Assembly (NCBI GenBank): GCA_964469505.1
Contig: CAYXZO010000022.1
Span: 1-36,399, forward strand
Length of the DNA: 36,399 bases
Origin: CAYXZO01 sp964469505
GTDB lineage: Bacteria > Fidelibacterota > UBA8477 > JABMPR01
Direction of reading: 5' to 3'
Under the pieces are notes generated by a model. That model was not told the origin of the DNA. It did no database searches and saw only the letters and a program-made list of their open reading frames with translations. This document shows, in pieces, positions 16,359-25,236 of the stretch; position 1 is the first letter of the stretch; each line of letters starts with the position of its first letter. The position numbers were made by a program, and so were the translations under genes.

Positions 16359-16610
16359 CCCCCCGAACTTTTTTGAAAGCAACCGCTTTAATGAAGACAG
16401 TGCTGGTACCCTGCGGGCTTCACACCAATTCCATTTTGAAGATAGACAGCATCCGGAGCATATAAACGGGCCCATCTTACTGGCTTACAACGTATTAGCC
16501 TGATTTCAGCCACCGCATCAAAAACAATCCGGCCAAAATTCTTACAGCAAAACTGAGAGGTGGCCTTACCGTTGAATTATCAGGTATTGATGACTAATGG
16601 CATCTTAAGA

Positions 16611-16627
16611 CGGGAAAATCTTTCCCG
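16611..16627. promoter_or_regulatory. Palindromic candidate activator site CGGGAAA-ATC-TTTCCCG
   Basis: A perfect 7-3-7 palindrome about 255 bp upstream of the fliL sigma-54-type promoter. It has the same plan as CTGGAAA-ATA-TTTCCAG upstream of flgB. An enhancer role for the FlrC-type activator is inferred. Confidence 0.55.
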
Positions 16628-16672
16628 CGCCACTCCTTTTTTACCGGCGATTAATTGGCTAGTAACTAAGGT

Positions 16673-17380
16673 TTATTTCCAGGTGATTAAAAACTCAACT
16701 CGACGATTGCGCTGTCGATTAGCTGAATTGGTGTTGGGAACCAAGGGCCGATACTCTCCATAACCTGTAGCCGCTAGTATTTCCGGGGGAACATGCGCAT
16801 GATTAATGAGATACTTAACCACTGTCAAAGCTCGGGCTACCGATAATTCCCAGTTAGATGGAAAATCCGGAGTATGAATCGGAGTATTGTCAGTATGGCC
16901 GCTTACCAATACTTCTTTAGCTCGTTTTTTAATCGTCTCACCGACCAAATCCAGAATGGGATAGGCTTCAGGTTTTAATTCAGCTTTACCCACGTCAAAC
17001 AATACACGATTGCCCATGCGGATCAACATTCCGGTTGCGGTGATTTCGCTGGAAATATCATTCTGGAAGCCCTTTTCATAGGCCAGCCTATTCAACTGGC
17101 GGATAACATCCAGAATATCCAACTTGCGTTGCCGATCTACCTCTGTGACCTGGAGACTTCGGTTCTTCACAATAGAAGTTTCGCCCTTTAAAATACCCAG
17201 GGCTCCCGTAAGCGAGTTAGCCACTTCGTTGAATTTCCCCAAATCGAAGGTCGCGAAAGAGAGTAATAGAACGAAAAATGTCAAGAGCAGGGTAACCATG
17301 TCACCGTATGTCAGCATCCAGGCGGGCGATGAAGGCTGAGTGTCTTCTACTCTAGGTTTATTGCGCTTACCAGAAAACAT
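16673..17380 (-). CDS. motB: Flagellar stator protein MotB (PomB-like)
   Basis: MotB anchors the stator to peptidoglycan and carries the ion-binding aspartate. The 235-aa product has a single transmembrane helix with Asp27 in WMLTYGDMVTLLL, followed by FFVLLLSFATFD, a pattern nearer to PomB-type stators than to E. coli MotB. Residues 120-230 are an OmpA-like domain (VSGHTDNTPI, NWELSVARALTVVKYL, GYGEYRPLVPN, NRQRNRRVEFLI). It follows motA by 4 nt. Ion type cannot be decided from sequence alone. Confidence 0.95.
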   Translation of the reverse strand: MFSGKRNKPRVEDTQPSSPAWMLTYGDMVTLLLTFFVLLLSFATFDLGKFNEVANSLTGALGILKGETSIVKNRSLQVTEVDRQRKLDILDVIRQLNRLAYEKGFQNDISSEITATGMLIRMGNRVLFDVGKAELKPEAYPILDLVGETIKKRAKEVLVSGHTDNTPIHTPDFPSNWELSVARALTVVKYLINHAHVPPEILAATGYGEYRPLVPNTNSANRQRNRRVEFLITWK

Positions 17381-17384
17381 TGGT

Positions 17385-18176
17385 TTAAGGACTCCAGGGA
17401 CGTCTTTGGTATTCGACCTTTACGTGAGTCCTCAGCTTGGGAGGCAGAAAATTTCTAAGTTTGCGCTCAATATTACGTGGATGCTCCCCAAATTGGATGG
17501 CTAAGATTCCCTCCAGGATCATTTCTTTCATTACAACTTCCTCATCGGAGAGATTCTTTAGTTTACCTGCCATGGGTAGAAAAACGAGATTAGCAGCTAA
17601 AGCACCATAAAAGGTTGTTATTAACGCGATGGCCATTCCACTGCCAATATTGGCGGGATTATTCAGGGATTTAAGCATCGCAATCAAACCAATTAAGGTA
17701 CCAATCATTCCGAACGCTGGGCTATATGTTCCAAGCGACGTGAAAATCCTTTGACCCCTTTTGTGTCGCTCTATGAGATATTCCAGCTCCGTTTCCATTA
17801 CATTGCGGATTGTCTCGGGCTCTGTACCATCCACCACCATTTCCAAACCACTCCGTAAAAAGGGATCATTAATTTTTTTTAACTCTTCCTCTAAAGATAG
17901 GATTCCTTCCCTGCGAGCTTTGATTGCTAATCGAACCAGCAATGGAATCAGAGTAACCTCGTGCACCGGTTCGCTTTTGAAGGTTTTCCTGGCTACCTGC
18001 AACACCCCCAACAACTCACGGATGGGATAGTTGACCAGGGTAGCCGCCATCGTCCCACCAAACACAATCATCATAGAAGGGATATGGATAAAAATATCCG
18101 GATTACCCTGGGCAAATATGGTATAAGTAATCAGCCCAATCCCCGAGAGTATGCCCAAGATTGTGGCGAGATCCAT
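17385..18176 (-). CDS. motA: Flagellar stator protein MotA (PomA-like)
   Basis: MotA is the membrane stator subunit that turns ion flow into torque. The 263-aa product has four transmembrane helices: about 1-20 and 28-50, then after the cytoplasmic loop 148-170 and 180-203. Typical motifs are SPAFGMIGTLIGLI and SGMAIALITTFYGALAANLVFLP, and the loop has charged residues that contact FliG (e.g. RRGEGILSLEEE-like RREGILSLEEELKK). The start has AGAGGA upstream. A strong hairpin lies about 20 nt before the gene. Confidence 0.95.
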   Translation of the reverse strand: MDLATILGILSGIGLITYTIFAQGNPDIFIHIPSMMIVFGGTMAATLVNYPIRELLGVLQVARKTFKSEPVHEVTLIPLLVRLAIKARREGILSLEEELKKINDPFLRSGLEMVVDGTEPETIRNVMETELEYLIERHKRGQRIFTSLGTYSPAFGMIGTLIGLIAMLKSLNNPANIGSGMAIALITTFYGALAANLVFLPMAGKLKNLSDEEVVMKEMILEGILAIQFGEHPRNIERKLRNFLPPKLRTHVKVEYQRRPWSP

Positions 18177-18195
18177 CTCTATCCTCTGTAGAAGA

Positions 18196-18227
18196 GTCTC
18201 TCCGGAGGAAGAACCCTCCGGAGAGAC
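18196..18227 (-). other. Strong 13-bp hairpin between flgE and motA
   Basis: Perfect inverted repeat GTCTCTCCGGAGG / 6-nt loop / CCTCCGGAGAGAC, about 62 nt after the flgE stop and 20 nt before the motA start. On the minus strand it is followed by TCTTCTACAG, which is only partly U-rich, so it is a doubtful terminator; it may instead mark the 3' end of a stabilised flgB-flgE message or partially reduce read-through into motAB. No promoter fits between it and motA. Confidence 0.6.
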
Positions 18228-18288
18228 CGTTCAACTCTAAAGGCCGAAAAATAGTAGAAAATCGGAATCAAACTAAACCAACCTGTAA

Positions 18289-19923
18289 TTAAAACCGGCC
18301 AAATTGGGTGGTTGTCTGGAATATCTGGTTCAGCGTAGTAACCATGCGGGAGGCAGCTTGATAGTTCTTTTGCGCATCGATCATCTCCACAAACTGCTGG
18401 GAGAGTTCAACATTGGACATTTCCAGACTACCAGAGAGAATTTCAGACCCCAGCTGAGATGCAGTTCCAATAACCGCTTCACCACTATCCTGAGTGGGGA
18501 TAAAATCGCTATTAGTAATCTTCTGTAATGCACTGGGATCAGCAAACTGAGCTAAGGCTATTTGCGCCAGCTTAACTGTAACTCCATTGCTGAACGTACC
18601 GGTGATATAGCCGTCCTTGTCAATGTTGAAGGTCTGCAATTTCCCGCTCCGTTGACCATCCTGATCGATAACTGAGAGAGTGTTAATACTATTATACTGA
18701 GTCAATCCGCCACGCCCGTTATAGCTGGTAACCCAGACATTGATTGATAGCATACCTGCGCCGTTACCGGGGTCAATTACCAACTGCCCACTGCCGTCAT
18801 CGAAACTGCGGTTGGCGAAGTTACCTGACGCATCAAAGGTAATGGTACCTGCACCGCCGGCAGTGATGGTTTCATCTCCCGACGCAGTAATCTCCCAGGC
18901 CCATTCCCGAAGATGGTTAGTCTTGGTGAAAGTGATGGTCAGATTATGAGGGGTGCCAAAACTATCGTAGATGACGAAAGAGGTACTAGCCTTGGGGGTG
19001 TAGCCTGCGGTGGTTACTTCAAAGACTGGAAGAACTAGAGTGCCACCACCCGCTGCATTGGAAAGGGTCAGGTCAATACTGGTTTGGCTATCTCCAGGGG
19101 TATCATCGGTGAGAACGATCTTACCGTCCACCAGAGTGGCTGTGGCGATGCCATTAAAGGCCTGGTTAATCGCATTCAAAAGATCCCCTACCGTACTGGT
19201 TGCATCAAAATTGAAATCAACCGGTGTTATGGCGTTACCCTCGCTGTCCGTTCCACTTATGGTAATTGTACCGGTGGTAAGATTGGTCGCCTGGTTTAAG
19301 TCCGAGAGCAGGGTCGACTCGGTAGCGTTTTGAACTTCACCATTGGACATGTAAGTGAAACTATCGGTGGAAGTCAGCACGTTGGTCTCGATTGCGTCGC
19401 CCGCGTCCAGGTTGCCTCCCAGATAAACATTCTCAGTTGCTATAGCACCAATCGCCAGGTTTGGATCAAGAATGATATCCCCCAGAGTTTCAATACTGTT
19501 CAACCCCTGGGATTGTATGGCGGTACTGTTCTGGTCTGCGGACAAAGGCAACATCCATCCCTGTACTTTCTCACCGGTCTGAGTTACTAATACCCCCTGT
19601 TCATTAAAAGTGAATGCTCCGGCTCTGGTATAGTGCATTTCGTTGCCATCAGTGACGATGAAAAAGCTGTCGCCCTTGATGGCTAAATCGGTCGGGTTCT
19701 CCGTGGCCGTAAAGTTTCCCTGAATGAACGGAGTGTATTTTATTCCTATCGTTTGACCAAACATTTCCAGGAAGGTCATGCGACTGGATTTGAACCCTAT
19801 TGTGTTGATATTGGCCACGTTGGAACTGATCATCTCCAACCGACGTCTCTGGTTTTGTAAAGACGATAAAACAGTTGCAAAAGCGTCAGTTAGACCGATT
19901 TGATTTGAAGTGAGTTGGGACAT
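18289..19923 (-). CDS. flgE: Flagellar hook protein FlgE
   Basis: FlgE polymerises into the hook. The 544-aa product has the rod/hook N-terminal motif (NVANINTIGFKSSRMTFLEMFGQ), PTDLAIKGDSFFIV, a TRAGAFTFNEQGVLV strand, a long variable central part (about 170-400) and the C-terminal helix (NVELSQQFVEMIDAQKNYQAASRMV, then LNQIFQTTTQFGRF). Start ATG has AAGGAGGG 6 nt upstream. It follows the TIGR02530-type gene after 84 nt. Confidence 0.97.
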   Translation of the reverse strand: MSQLTSNQIGLTDAFATVLSSLQNQRRRLEMISSNVANINTIGFKSSRMTFLEMFGQTIGIKYTPFIQGNFTATENPTDLAIKGDSFFIVTDGNEMHYTRAGAFTFNEQGVLVTQTGEKVQGWMLPLSADQNSTAIQSQGLNSIETLGDIILDPNLAIGAIATENVYLGGNLDAGDAIETNVLTSTDSFTYMSNGEVQNATESTLLSDLNQATNLTTGTITISGTDSEGNAITPVDFNFDATSTVGDLLNAINQAFNGIATATLVDGKIVLTDDTPGDSQTSIDLTLSNAAGGGTLVLPVFEVTTAGYTPKASTSFVIYDSFGTPHNLTITFTKTNHLREWAWEITASGDETITAGGAGTITFDASGNFANRSFDDGSGQLVIDPGNGAGMLSINVWVTSYNGRGGLTQYNSINTLSVIDQDGQRSGKLQTFNIDKDGYITGTFSNGVTVKLAQIALAQFADPSALQKITNSDFIPTQDSGEAVIGTASQLGSEILSGSLEMSNVELSQQFVEMIDAQKNYQAASRMVTTLNQIFQTTTQFGRF

Positions 19924-19942
19924 TTTGTACCCTCCTTTTGTT

Positions 19943-19968
19943 AACCCGCCTCAGTCGGTCAGCGGGTT
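19943..19968. repeat. 7-bp inverted repeat before flgE
   Basis: AACCCGC (19943-19949) and GCGGGTT (19962-19968) with a 12-nt loop lie in the 84-nt gap just upstream of the flgE ribosome site. Without a U-tract it is not a terminator; it may fold in the leader of flgE. Weak evidence for any function. Confidence 0.3.
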
Positions 19969-20007
19969 GAGGGCCTCCCGTAAGGGACCGGCCCTGGTTA
20001 AACGTTC

Positions 20008-20412
20008 CTACACTATGGCCACGCTATCAATGTTGGTAAAAACATTCTCCTGCGCGGCCCCTTTCTCCATAGCCGTCACTACCGTTCGGTTTTTGACACT
20101 CACCACATAGGCAGTGTCATCCACCAAAATCACCGATTGACGGCCTCCTTTGGCAGCCACTCTGGAAACACCCTCCAGCAGCCGATTCAACTCCTGGGGA
20201 CTGGGAGTCAAATTGCGCTCTTGTAACCGTTGCATTGCGTGGGAAGAGAAACGCAGTTCCTCGGGACCCCCTAATTGCTTCTCCAGGATCTGCTGAAAAG
20301 CTGGAGCAGAACGTCGATTGGCGAGAGTGTTAACCCCTTTGTTCTCTGGAGTCGTAACCGGCGGCCGAATTGTGCTCCAACGAACGGCTGCTTGCCACTC
20401 CTTAACTTGCAT
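20008..20412 (-). CDS. TIGR02530-type flagellar operon protein
   Basis: A 134-aa protein of the small family found between flgD and flgE in many flagellar operons. The conserved core is seen at residues 55-130: FSSHAMQRLQERNL, then a helical stretch with LLEGVSRVAAKGGRQSVILVDDTAYVVSVKNRTVVTAM and a terminal NVFTNIDSVAIV. The exact role is unknown. It starts within 6 nt of the flgD stop with GGAGGG upstream. Confidence 0.9.
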   Translation of the reverse strand: MQVKEWQAAVRWSTIRPPVTTPENKGVNTLANRRSAPAFQQILEKQLGGPEELRFSSHAMQRLQERNLTPSPQELNRLLEGVSRVAAKGGRQSVILVDDTAYVVSVKNRTVVTAMEKGAAQENVFTNIDSVAIV

Positions 20413-20415
20413 TCA

Positions 20416-21117
20416 TCAACCCTCCGAGTCTGGTGAGTCTGGTTGAGTGAATTCAAGGACCTGGGAATATTTGATTTCCTGCACCCCCATCAGTAGCCGG
20501 GCTACTCCATCTTCATAGCTAACTCCATCCACCAATCCCATCAGGATCACGAGAGCGTTCACGTCCTTATCATTCTTGTCTGTGGCCTTAACCTGCACGT
20601 GGTACTTTCCTGAGCTCAATAGATTGCCGTGGTCATCCTTGCCATCCCAAATGACAACCTGGTCACCTTCGCTAAAAGCCCCGGCATCGATGGTGCGAAC
20701 AGTGTTCCCGTCTGAGTCGGTGATTATTAGTTGAACGGATTCAGCGTTCCCCTTCAATCTGAAATGAATCTCAACCGGATTTTCACCATCAAACTCAACT
20801 TCATCGCTCACCGCCACTACCTGTTTACCAATAAGTGTGGTGGCCAGGGAATTGTTAACGGACTGGGCCAACATCATGTTAACCTGTAGATTTTGCTCCA
20901 GTGCAGACCTTATGTTCTGCAACTGCTCCAAGGAACTAAACTGGGCCAATTGAGCCGCAAACTCCTGATCCTTCATGGGCGAAAGGGGATCCTGGTTCTT
21001 GAGCTGTGTAATCAGCAGCTTCAGGAAATCATCCTTCCCCATGACATTGCCCGCCACTTGGGTCGTGGGATTGCCTGCTCCCGGCGGACTGTTGCTCAAT
21101 GGTTGAATTTCAGGCAT
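20416..21117 (-). CDS. flgD: Hook cap/assembly protein FlgD
   Basis: FlgD is the hook scaffold that is shed once FlgE assembly ends. The 233-aa product has the N-terminal signature MGKDDFLKLLITQLKNQDPLSPM and EFAAQLAQFSSLEQLQNI (residues 26-72), a FlgD tudor-like/Ig domain in the middle (GKQVVAVSDEVEFDG.. VIWDGKDDHGNLLSSGKYHVQV) and a C-terminal tail. AAAGGAGG lies upstream of the ATG. It follows fliK by 18 nt. Confidence 0.96.
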   Translation of the reverse strand: MPEIQPLSNSPPGAGNPTTQVAGNVMGKDDFLKLLITQLKNQDPLSPMKDQEFAAQLAQFSSLEQLQNIRSALEQNLQVNMMLAQSVNNSLATTLIGKQVVAVSDEVEFDGENPVEIHFRLKGNAESVQLIITDSDGNTVRTIDAGAFSEGDQVVIWDGKDDHGNLLSSGKYHVQVKATDKNDKDVNALVILMGLVDGVSYEDGVARLLMGVQEIKYSQVLEFTQPDSPDSEG

Positions 21118-21135
21118 TGTGAACCTCCTTTCGGT

Positions 21136-22878
21136 TTATGCTAGGTATTCAAAAGTGTTGTAGCCATAATCCCGAATACCGGGTTGACTTATCTCTTGAT
21201 TCTGATCCACGGTGGAGTCGTTGCCGGTGGCGGGTCGGCGTTCCGATTGCGATCCATATTCAGGTTGTCCCTCGCTGTTACGACTCATCACCAGGAAATT
21301 GTCTATCTCCATCCCTTTCAGACTCAGATTAGCTTGAATTATGGGCAATATGCGTTGTACCTCCCGCCGGGCAATCTCCGATGCCACCGTAATCGTTATC
21401 TGTTTTTGGGCCGAATCAGTTTGGAAAAACATCTCGATCTCACCCAAAGCACCGGCTTCCACCTTAATACCGGTAGAACTCGACTGTCCTTGTTCAAACT
21501 GTTCCCAAATTATTTTCGCCAAACGGCGAACATTAGCCGGAGCCCTGAGGTTTTTTTCTGGCAGCACCAGCCGATTGCCAGACTCGGTAGTTAGGTTGGC
21601 TTTTCCCAAAGCAGCGGCAGCACTTTCCATTAGCCGCCTTTTCTCGATTCGAGAAACAGAGTCAAGATTATTGGTGTTGGCTCTAGATAGTTCTACTGCA
21701 CTGAAACCTTCTTTAACAACAGATCGGGATACCTGGCGCTCGCTCGTACCACTTGGAGCTTCTTTCATCTTCTCAGGAGTCGAAGTTTCATTAACCACGC
21801 TTTTGGACGAAGTCTGACTCTCAACTTTATCCACTTTGGCTTTAACCCGTTCCCAAAAGGCCGATAGTTTCACTTTGACAGTGGAGGCCAAACCTTTCTT
21901 GGTGTTCTCTACCTCCAGCCCGGGCTTCGTTGCTCTTGCTTTAAGAGCGGGGACCGGCAGGATTCTCAATAATCTCCACCGCCAGGGTAGTTTCACTTTC
22001 ACAACGTCTTCGATCCGCCCTTGGGACTCGGCAGGAATTCTCTGATCTTTGCCGAATACCTTTTTGCTGCTAGCCAGCTCATCTGAGGCTTCATTCAACT
22101 TTTTAGTTTCTAGGTGAGTAGGTCTAAGTCCAGTTGAATTGCTTACCCGAGCCGTCTTTCCGTTCGCCAGGGCTGAGACAGCTTTTAATGTGGACTTGGC
22201 GGATATATCTCCAATGGTCTTGGTAGTATTTTCGTTAAGCACTTTTGGAACCTTTTGAATGGAACCTTCGCCTGCCTCGGTCCTCTCACCAGGTGATGTC
22301 TGCTCAGTGCCGGTCACCGCTTTTTTAAGCAACGAATCAATTTTTCCAGCATTAGTCGCTCCTTTAACCAAACCTCCAATTGAGGTTTTATCTGTCGAGC
22401 GAAAGTCTGCGCTGGTTGTGAAAAGGCTGCTTACCCCTGATTTTAATTTTGTGGCAGTCACCTGCTCATTTTTTGCCTCAGAAGTTCCCGTTTGTCCCCT
22501 AGCAAGCTCAGTTATGGTACTACCTGGTTTAGGTTTCTTGACTAGCTCGGTATCTTGATTCTCGGTCCTATTGCTGTGTTCTTCTTTTGCGGTAGCCGTA
22601 ATCTGTTCATCGGGATCATCAGTCTCAGTTGGTTTGCCGTTACTATCCACCGGATCCGCTGAAGATTGAATTGTGGCTTTCTCGGTGTTGTCCTTTTTCC
22701 TCCAATCCTGGGTAGCTAATCCCTGTCGAGGCATTTGTAAAGGCTTGATGCTCTCTAAAAGGGGCTGAATCACCGCTGAGAAGTTGGTATCTGAAGCGGT
22801 TCTCGAATTTTCTTTATGCGGATTGGATTGTGTCCCCCCGGTAAGCAAAGCCCAAACATTCTTAATCGCGGCCATCAT
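21136..22878 (-). CDS. fliK: Hook-length control protein FliK
   Basis: FliK measures hook length and triggers the FlhB switch. The 580-aa product has a long, polar, Ser/Thr/Lys/Glu-rich N-terminal portion (about 20-430) with no fold seen, and a conserved Flg_hook domain near residues 455-530: ALGEIEMFFQTDSAQKQITITVASE and REVQRILPIIQANLSLKGMEIDNFLV. This layout and the position between motE and flgD are typical. Its ATG overlaps the stop of motE by 4 nt. Confidence 0.9.
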   Translation of the reverse strand: MMAAIKNVWALLTGGTQSNPHKENSRTASDTNFSAVIQPLLESIKPLQMPRQGLATQDWRKKDNTEKATIQSSADPVDSNGKPTETDDPDEQITATAKEEHSNRTENQDTELVKKPKPGSTITELARGQTGTSEAKNEQVTATKLKSGVSSLFTTSADFRSTDKTSIGGLVKGATNAGKIDSLLKKAVTGTEQTSPGERTEAGEGSIQKVPKVLNENTTKTIGDISAKSTLKAVSALANGKTARVSNSTGLRPTHLETKKLNEASDELASSKKVFGKDQRIPAESQGRIEDVVKVKLPWRWRLLRILPVPALKARATKPGLEVENTKKGLASTVKVKLSAFWERVKAKVDKVESQTSSKSVVNETSTPEKMKEAPSGTSERQVSRSVVKEGFSAVELSRANTNNLDSVSRIEKRRLMESAAAALGKANLTTESGNRLVLPEKNLRAPANVRRLAKIIWEQFEQGQSSSTGIKVEAGALGEIEMFFQTDSAQKQITITVASEIARREVQRILPIIQANLSLKGMEIDNFLVMSRNSEGQPEYGSQSERRPATGNDSTVDQNQEISQPGIRDYGYNTFEYLA

Positions 22879-23435
22879 GAGGGATTCCTCCCGATCATTT
22901 TTTGGGTTATTTGAGCAGCCCGTTCACCTGGTAACGCCAATAACAGGTTTTTCCGTTTACGGGCATTTATATTGCGATAAATCATTATCACTGTACGATC
23001 GTCAAGCTTTTGTAGAATAGGCCCCATTTCATTGACCTTCATGGCCTCATAGGTCTTGGCCACTTCCCGCAATGAAACCTGGAGCTGCTGAGCTTCGCTA
23101 AGTTGTTGCTGCATTTCAGCCATCTGGTTTTGAGCCGCGGTTAATTTTTGCTCTAGGTTCTGTAGCTCGGTCTGCAGGCTATCAATCCGCTGGGTGGCAT
23201 CTGTTAACTGCTGAGTTAGGCTATCATTAATAGTCTGCAAACTATCCAGGCGCTGTTGAAATCCGGCTACTACCATGGAATCTAAAGCGGAGCTATCAAG
23301 GTGAGTTATCAGTGAGGTCTGGTCATCCGCCCCTGCATCCCCCGGATTGAGGTTGCGGAGAACAAGTAGAGTTAGAATCACTACCACGACAAATAGGCCA
23401 GCGCCTATCCCTATCCAGAGGACAACCTTTTTCAC
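22875..23435 (-). CDS. motE: MotE-like protein with MgtE_N-type domain
   Basis: The 186-aa product has an N-terminal transmembrane helix (about 5-27), a long Gln-rich coiled coil (about 60-125) and a C-terminal helical domain (about 130-183; YEAMKVNEMGPILQKLDDRTVIMIYRNINARKRKNLLLALP) of the MgtE-N/FliG-like type. These match MotE, which in epsilonproteobacteria and others acts as a periplasmic stator or MotC chaperone, and related FlbB-type proteins. The position fliJ-motE-fliK is common. Function by homology only. Confidence 0.8.
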   Translation of the reverse strand: MKKVVLWIGIGAGLFVVVVILTLLVLRNLNPGDAGADDQTSLITHLDSSALDSMVVAGFQQRLDSLQTINDSLTQQLTDATQRIDSLQTELQNLEQKLTAAQNQMAEMQQQLSEAQQLQVSLREVAKTYEAMKVNEMGPILQKLDDRTVIMIYRNINARKRKNLLLALPGERAAQITQKMIGRNPS

Positions 23436-23902
23436 GATCGGTGATTTTCCCTTTTCTTGCGCCTATTAAGCAGTAAGGCCAGCTCACCTTCCTGCCGACT
23501 CTCAATCTTGCGTCGTTCTTTTATGTACTGTTCCAGGTGCCTTTCTTTCAGCTTTTCCATGACTTTTTTCTCTTTGGCAGCGTTAAGTAATTCTGCCCTT
23601 TTCTGGGCTGTCTGGCGTTCCAAATTTTTAACTATATTCTCCTGTTCCTGAATGCGGCTGCTTACCTGGGCGATGTAATCCAGAGCTACTCTAAGTTGCA
23701 ACAGATCCAAAGCGCCTCCATTAGCTCCATGATTGGCGGTTTGGGCCAACAAACCATCCTTTTCGTCGTTCAAACGCTCCAGATTCTGTTCTTCCAACTG
23801 GAGTTTGTGTTCAACCAATTGAAGTTGAAGGGCTTTTTGTTCTTCCAATGCCTCTCGAACGTCCAGCACCTTCTGCATGGAAAAGTGAAAAGCACGGCTC
23901 AT
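23432..23902 (-). CDS. fliJ: Flagellar export chaperone FliJ
   Basis: FliJ is a coiled-coil protein that joins FliI to FlhA and escorts chaperones. The 156-aa product is helical throughout: the N-terminal FHFSMQKVLDVREALEEQKALQLQLVEHKLQLEEQ is the family hallmark, followed by a long coil and a basic tail. It overlaps fliI by 4 nt at its start and motE by 4 nt at its end. Confidence 0.9.
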   Translation of the reverse strand: MSRAFHFSMQKVLDVREALEEQKALQLQLVEHKLQLEEQNLERLNDEKDGLLAQTANHGANGGALDLLQLRVALDYIAQVSSRIQEQENIVKNLERQTAQKRAELLNAAKEKKVMEKLKERHLEQYIKERRKIESRQEGELALLLNRRKKRENHRS

Positions 23903-25236
23903 GTTTGATCTCCCATACCTTGCGTGATAGCCTGCATTTCAGACCGTATTTCTGGGAAGGTGAAAGCCTGATTAATCTCCTGGCGCAGAAACCGCTCCAC
24001 TTGCGGCATCTTACGAATAGCTAAGTCCACTTTGGGATTACTGCCTTCAGCATAAGCCCCAATACTTATCAGGTCTTCTGATTCTCGATACGTAGCGATG
24101 AGTTCCAGAATCTGTTGCGTCCAAAATTGCTGAGCCTTATCGGTAACTTCGCGCCTTAAACGGCTTATACTCTGGAGAACATCTATTGCGGGATAGTGAC
24201 CTTTTGAGGCCAGTTGTCGAGAGAGAACAATATGTCCATCCAGAATGGCCCGAGACGCGTCACTTATAGGTTCATCCATATCATCTCCCTCAACCAGAAC
24301 GGTATATAAGCCGGTAATGCTGCCTTTATCGCTATTCCCCGCCCGTTCCAATAACCGGGGTAGTAAAGCAAATACTGAAGGTGTGTAACCTTTCGCAGTG
24401 GGAGGTTCCCCCACGGCTAAACCAATTTCCCGCTGAGCCATGGCCACCCGCGTAAGGGAATCCATCAGCAGGAGCACATCTCGCCCCTGATCACGGAAGA
24501 ATTCGGCGATGGTCGTAGCCATTAGAGCCGCTTTAATGCGAACCATTGCAGCCTGATCGGAGGTGGCCACCACTACGACCGAGTGCGCCAATCCTTCAGG
24601 TCCCAAATCCCGTTCGATAAATTCCCGGACCTCCCGTCCTCGTTCTCCAATTAACGCGATGACGTTTACAGCAGCGTTGGTGTATCTAGCCATCATGCCC
24701 AGGAGGACACTTTTCCCCACCCCACTACCAGCAAAAATGCCTACTCTTTGACCTTTGCCTATAGTCAGCAATCCGTCGATGGCTTTGATCCCAGTGGCGA
24801 GGGGATCTTTTATTCTCCGTCTGGTCAATGGACTGGGGGGAGAATGAAATACTGGTCTGGTTTGGGAACAGGCTATCGGCCCTTTGCCGTCCAAAGGGTT
24901 ACCCAAACCATCCAAGACTCTTCCCAACAATTCATCACCCACAGCTACAGACAACGGGCGATGGACCAGAGATACCCGACTACCTGGTGCTAGACCAGTG
25001 AGCTCATCCAGGGGCATTAAAAGAACTTTATCACCTTGAAAACCAACCACCTCAGCCCGGATAACTCCACCATCAACGGTACTGATTTCACATAATTCTC
25101 CCAGCGTGGCCCCCGGTACGGCAGCTTCAATTACCAGTCCGACTATCTGGCTGACCTTACCTACCGGTTGTATCAGCTGTACCGGACTCAGTTGCTCTAG
25201 TTTTTCCAGCCAGTTGTAAGCGCTTTCGTTCATCAA
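23899..25236 (-). CDS. fliI: Flagellar export ATPase FliI
   Basis: FliI is the F1-beta-like ATPase of flagellar export. The 445-aa product has Walker A AGSGVGKS at 169-176, Walker B VLLLMD at 254-259, the GERGREV motif (197-203) and the conserved EPPTAKGYTPSVFALLPRLLERAG region. Length is typical. It overlaps fliH (4 nt) and fliJ (4 nt), in the standard order fliF-fliG-fliH-fliI-fliJ. Confidence 0.98.
   Translation of the reverse strand: MMNESAYNWLEKLEQLSPVQLIQPVGKVSQIVGLVIEAAVPGATLGELCEISTVDGGVIRAEVVGFQGDKVLLMPLDELTGLAPGSRVSLVHRPLSVAVGDELLGRVLDGLGNPLDGKGPIACSQTRPVFHSPPSPLTRRRIKDPLATGIKAIDGLLTIGKGQRVGIFAGSGVGKSVLLGMMARYTNAAVNVIALIGERGREVREFIERDLGPEGLAHSVVVVATSDQAAMVRIKAALMATTIAEFFRDQGRDVLLLMDSLTRVAMAQREIGLAVGEPPTAKGYTPSVFALLPRLLERAGNSDKGSITGLYTVLVEGDDMDEPISDASRAILDGHIVLSRQLASKGHYPAIDVLQSISRLRREVTDKAQQFWTQQILELIATYRESEDLISIGAYAEGSNPKVDLAIRKMPQVERFLRQEINQAFTFPEIRSEMQAITQGMGDQT

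Larger units (their letters stand above)
16263..16672. other. 410-nt intergenic region between motB and fliL
   Basis: Long for this compact cluster. It holds a sigma-54-type promoter for fliL (16343-16358), a perfect 7-3-7 palindrome (16611-16627) likely to be an activator site, and between them a 62-codon open stretch on the minus strand (16388-16576) with no ATG and a faint PilZ-like C-terminal pattern, possibly the remains of a gene. I see no clear rho-independent terminator for motB. Confidence 0.6.

Noticed and set aside
19943..19968. Terminator before flgE
   Set aside because: The 7-bp stem lacks a U-tract and is followed by the flgE ribosome site; kept only as a repeat.
21184..21817. 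Long plus-strand open frames over fliK
   Set aside because: They are antisense shadows of the fliK C-terminal domain with no ribosome site or recognisable family.
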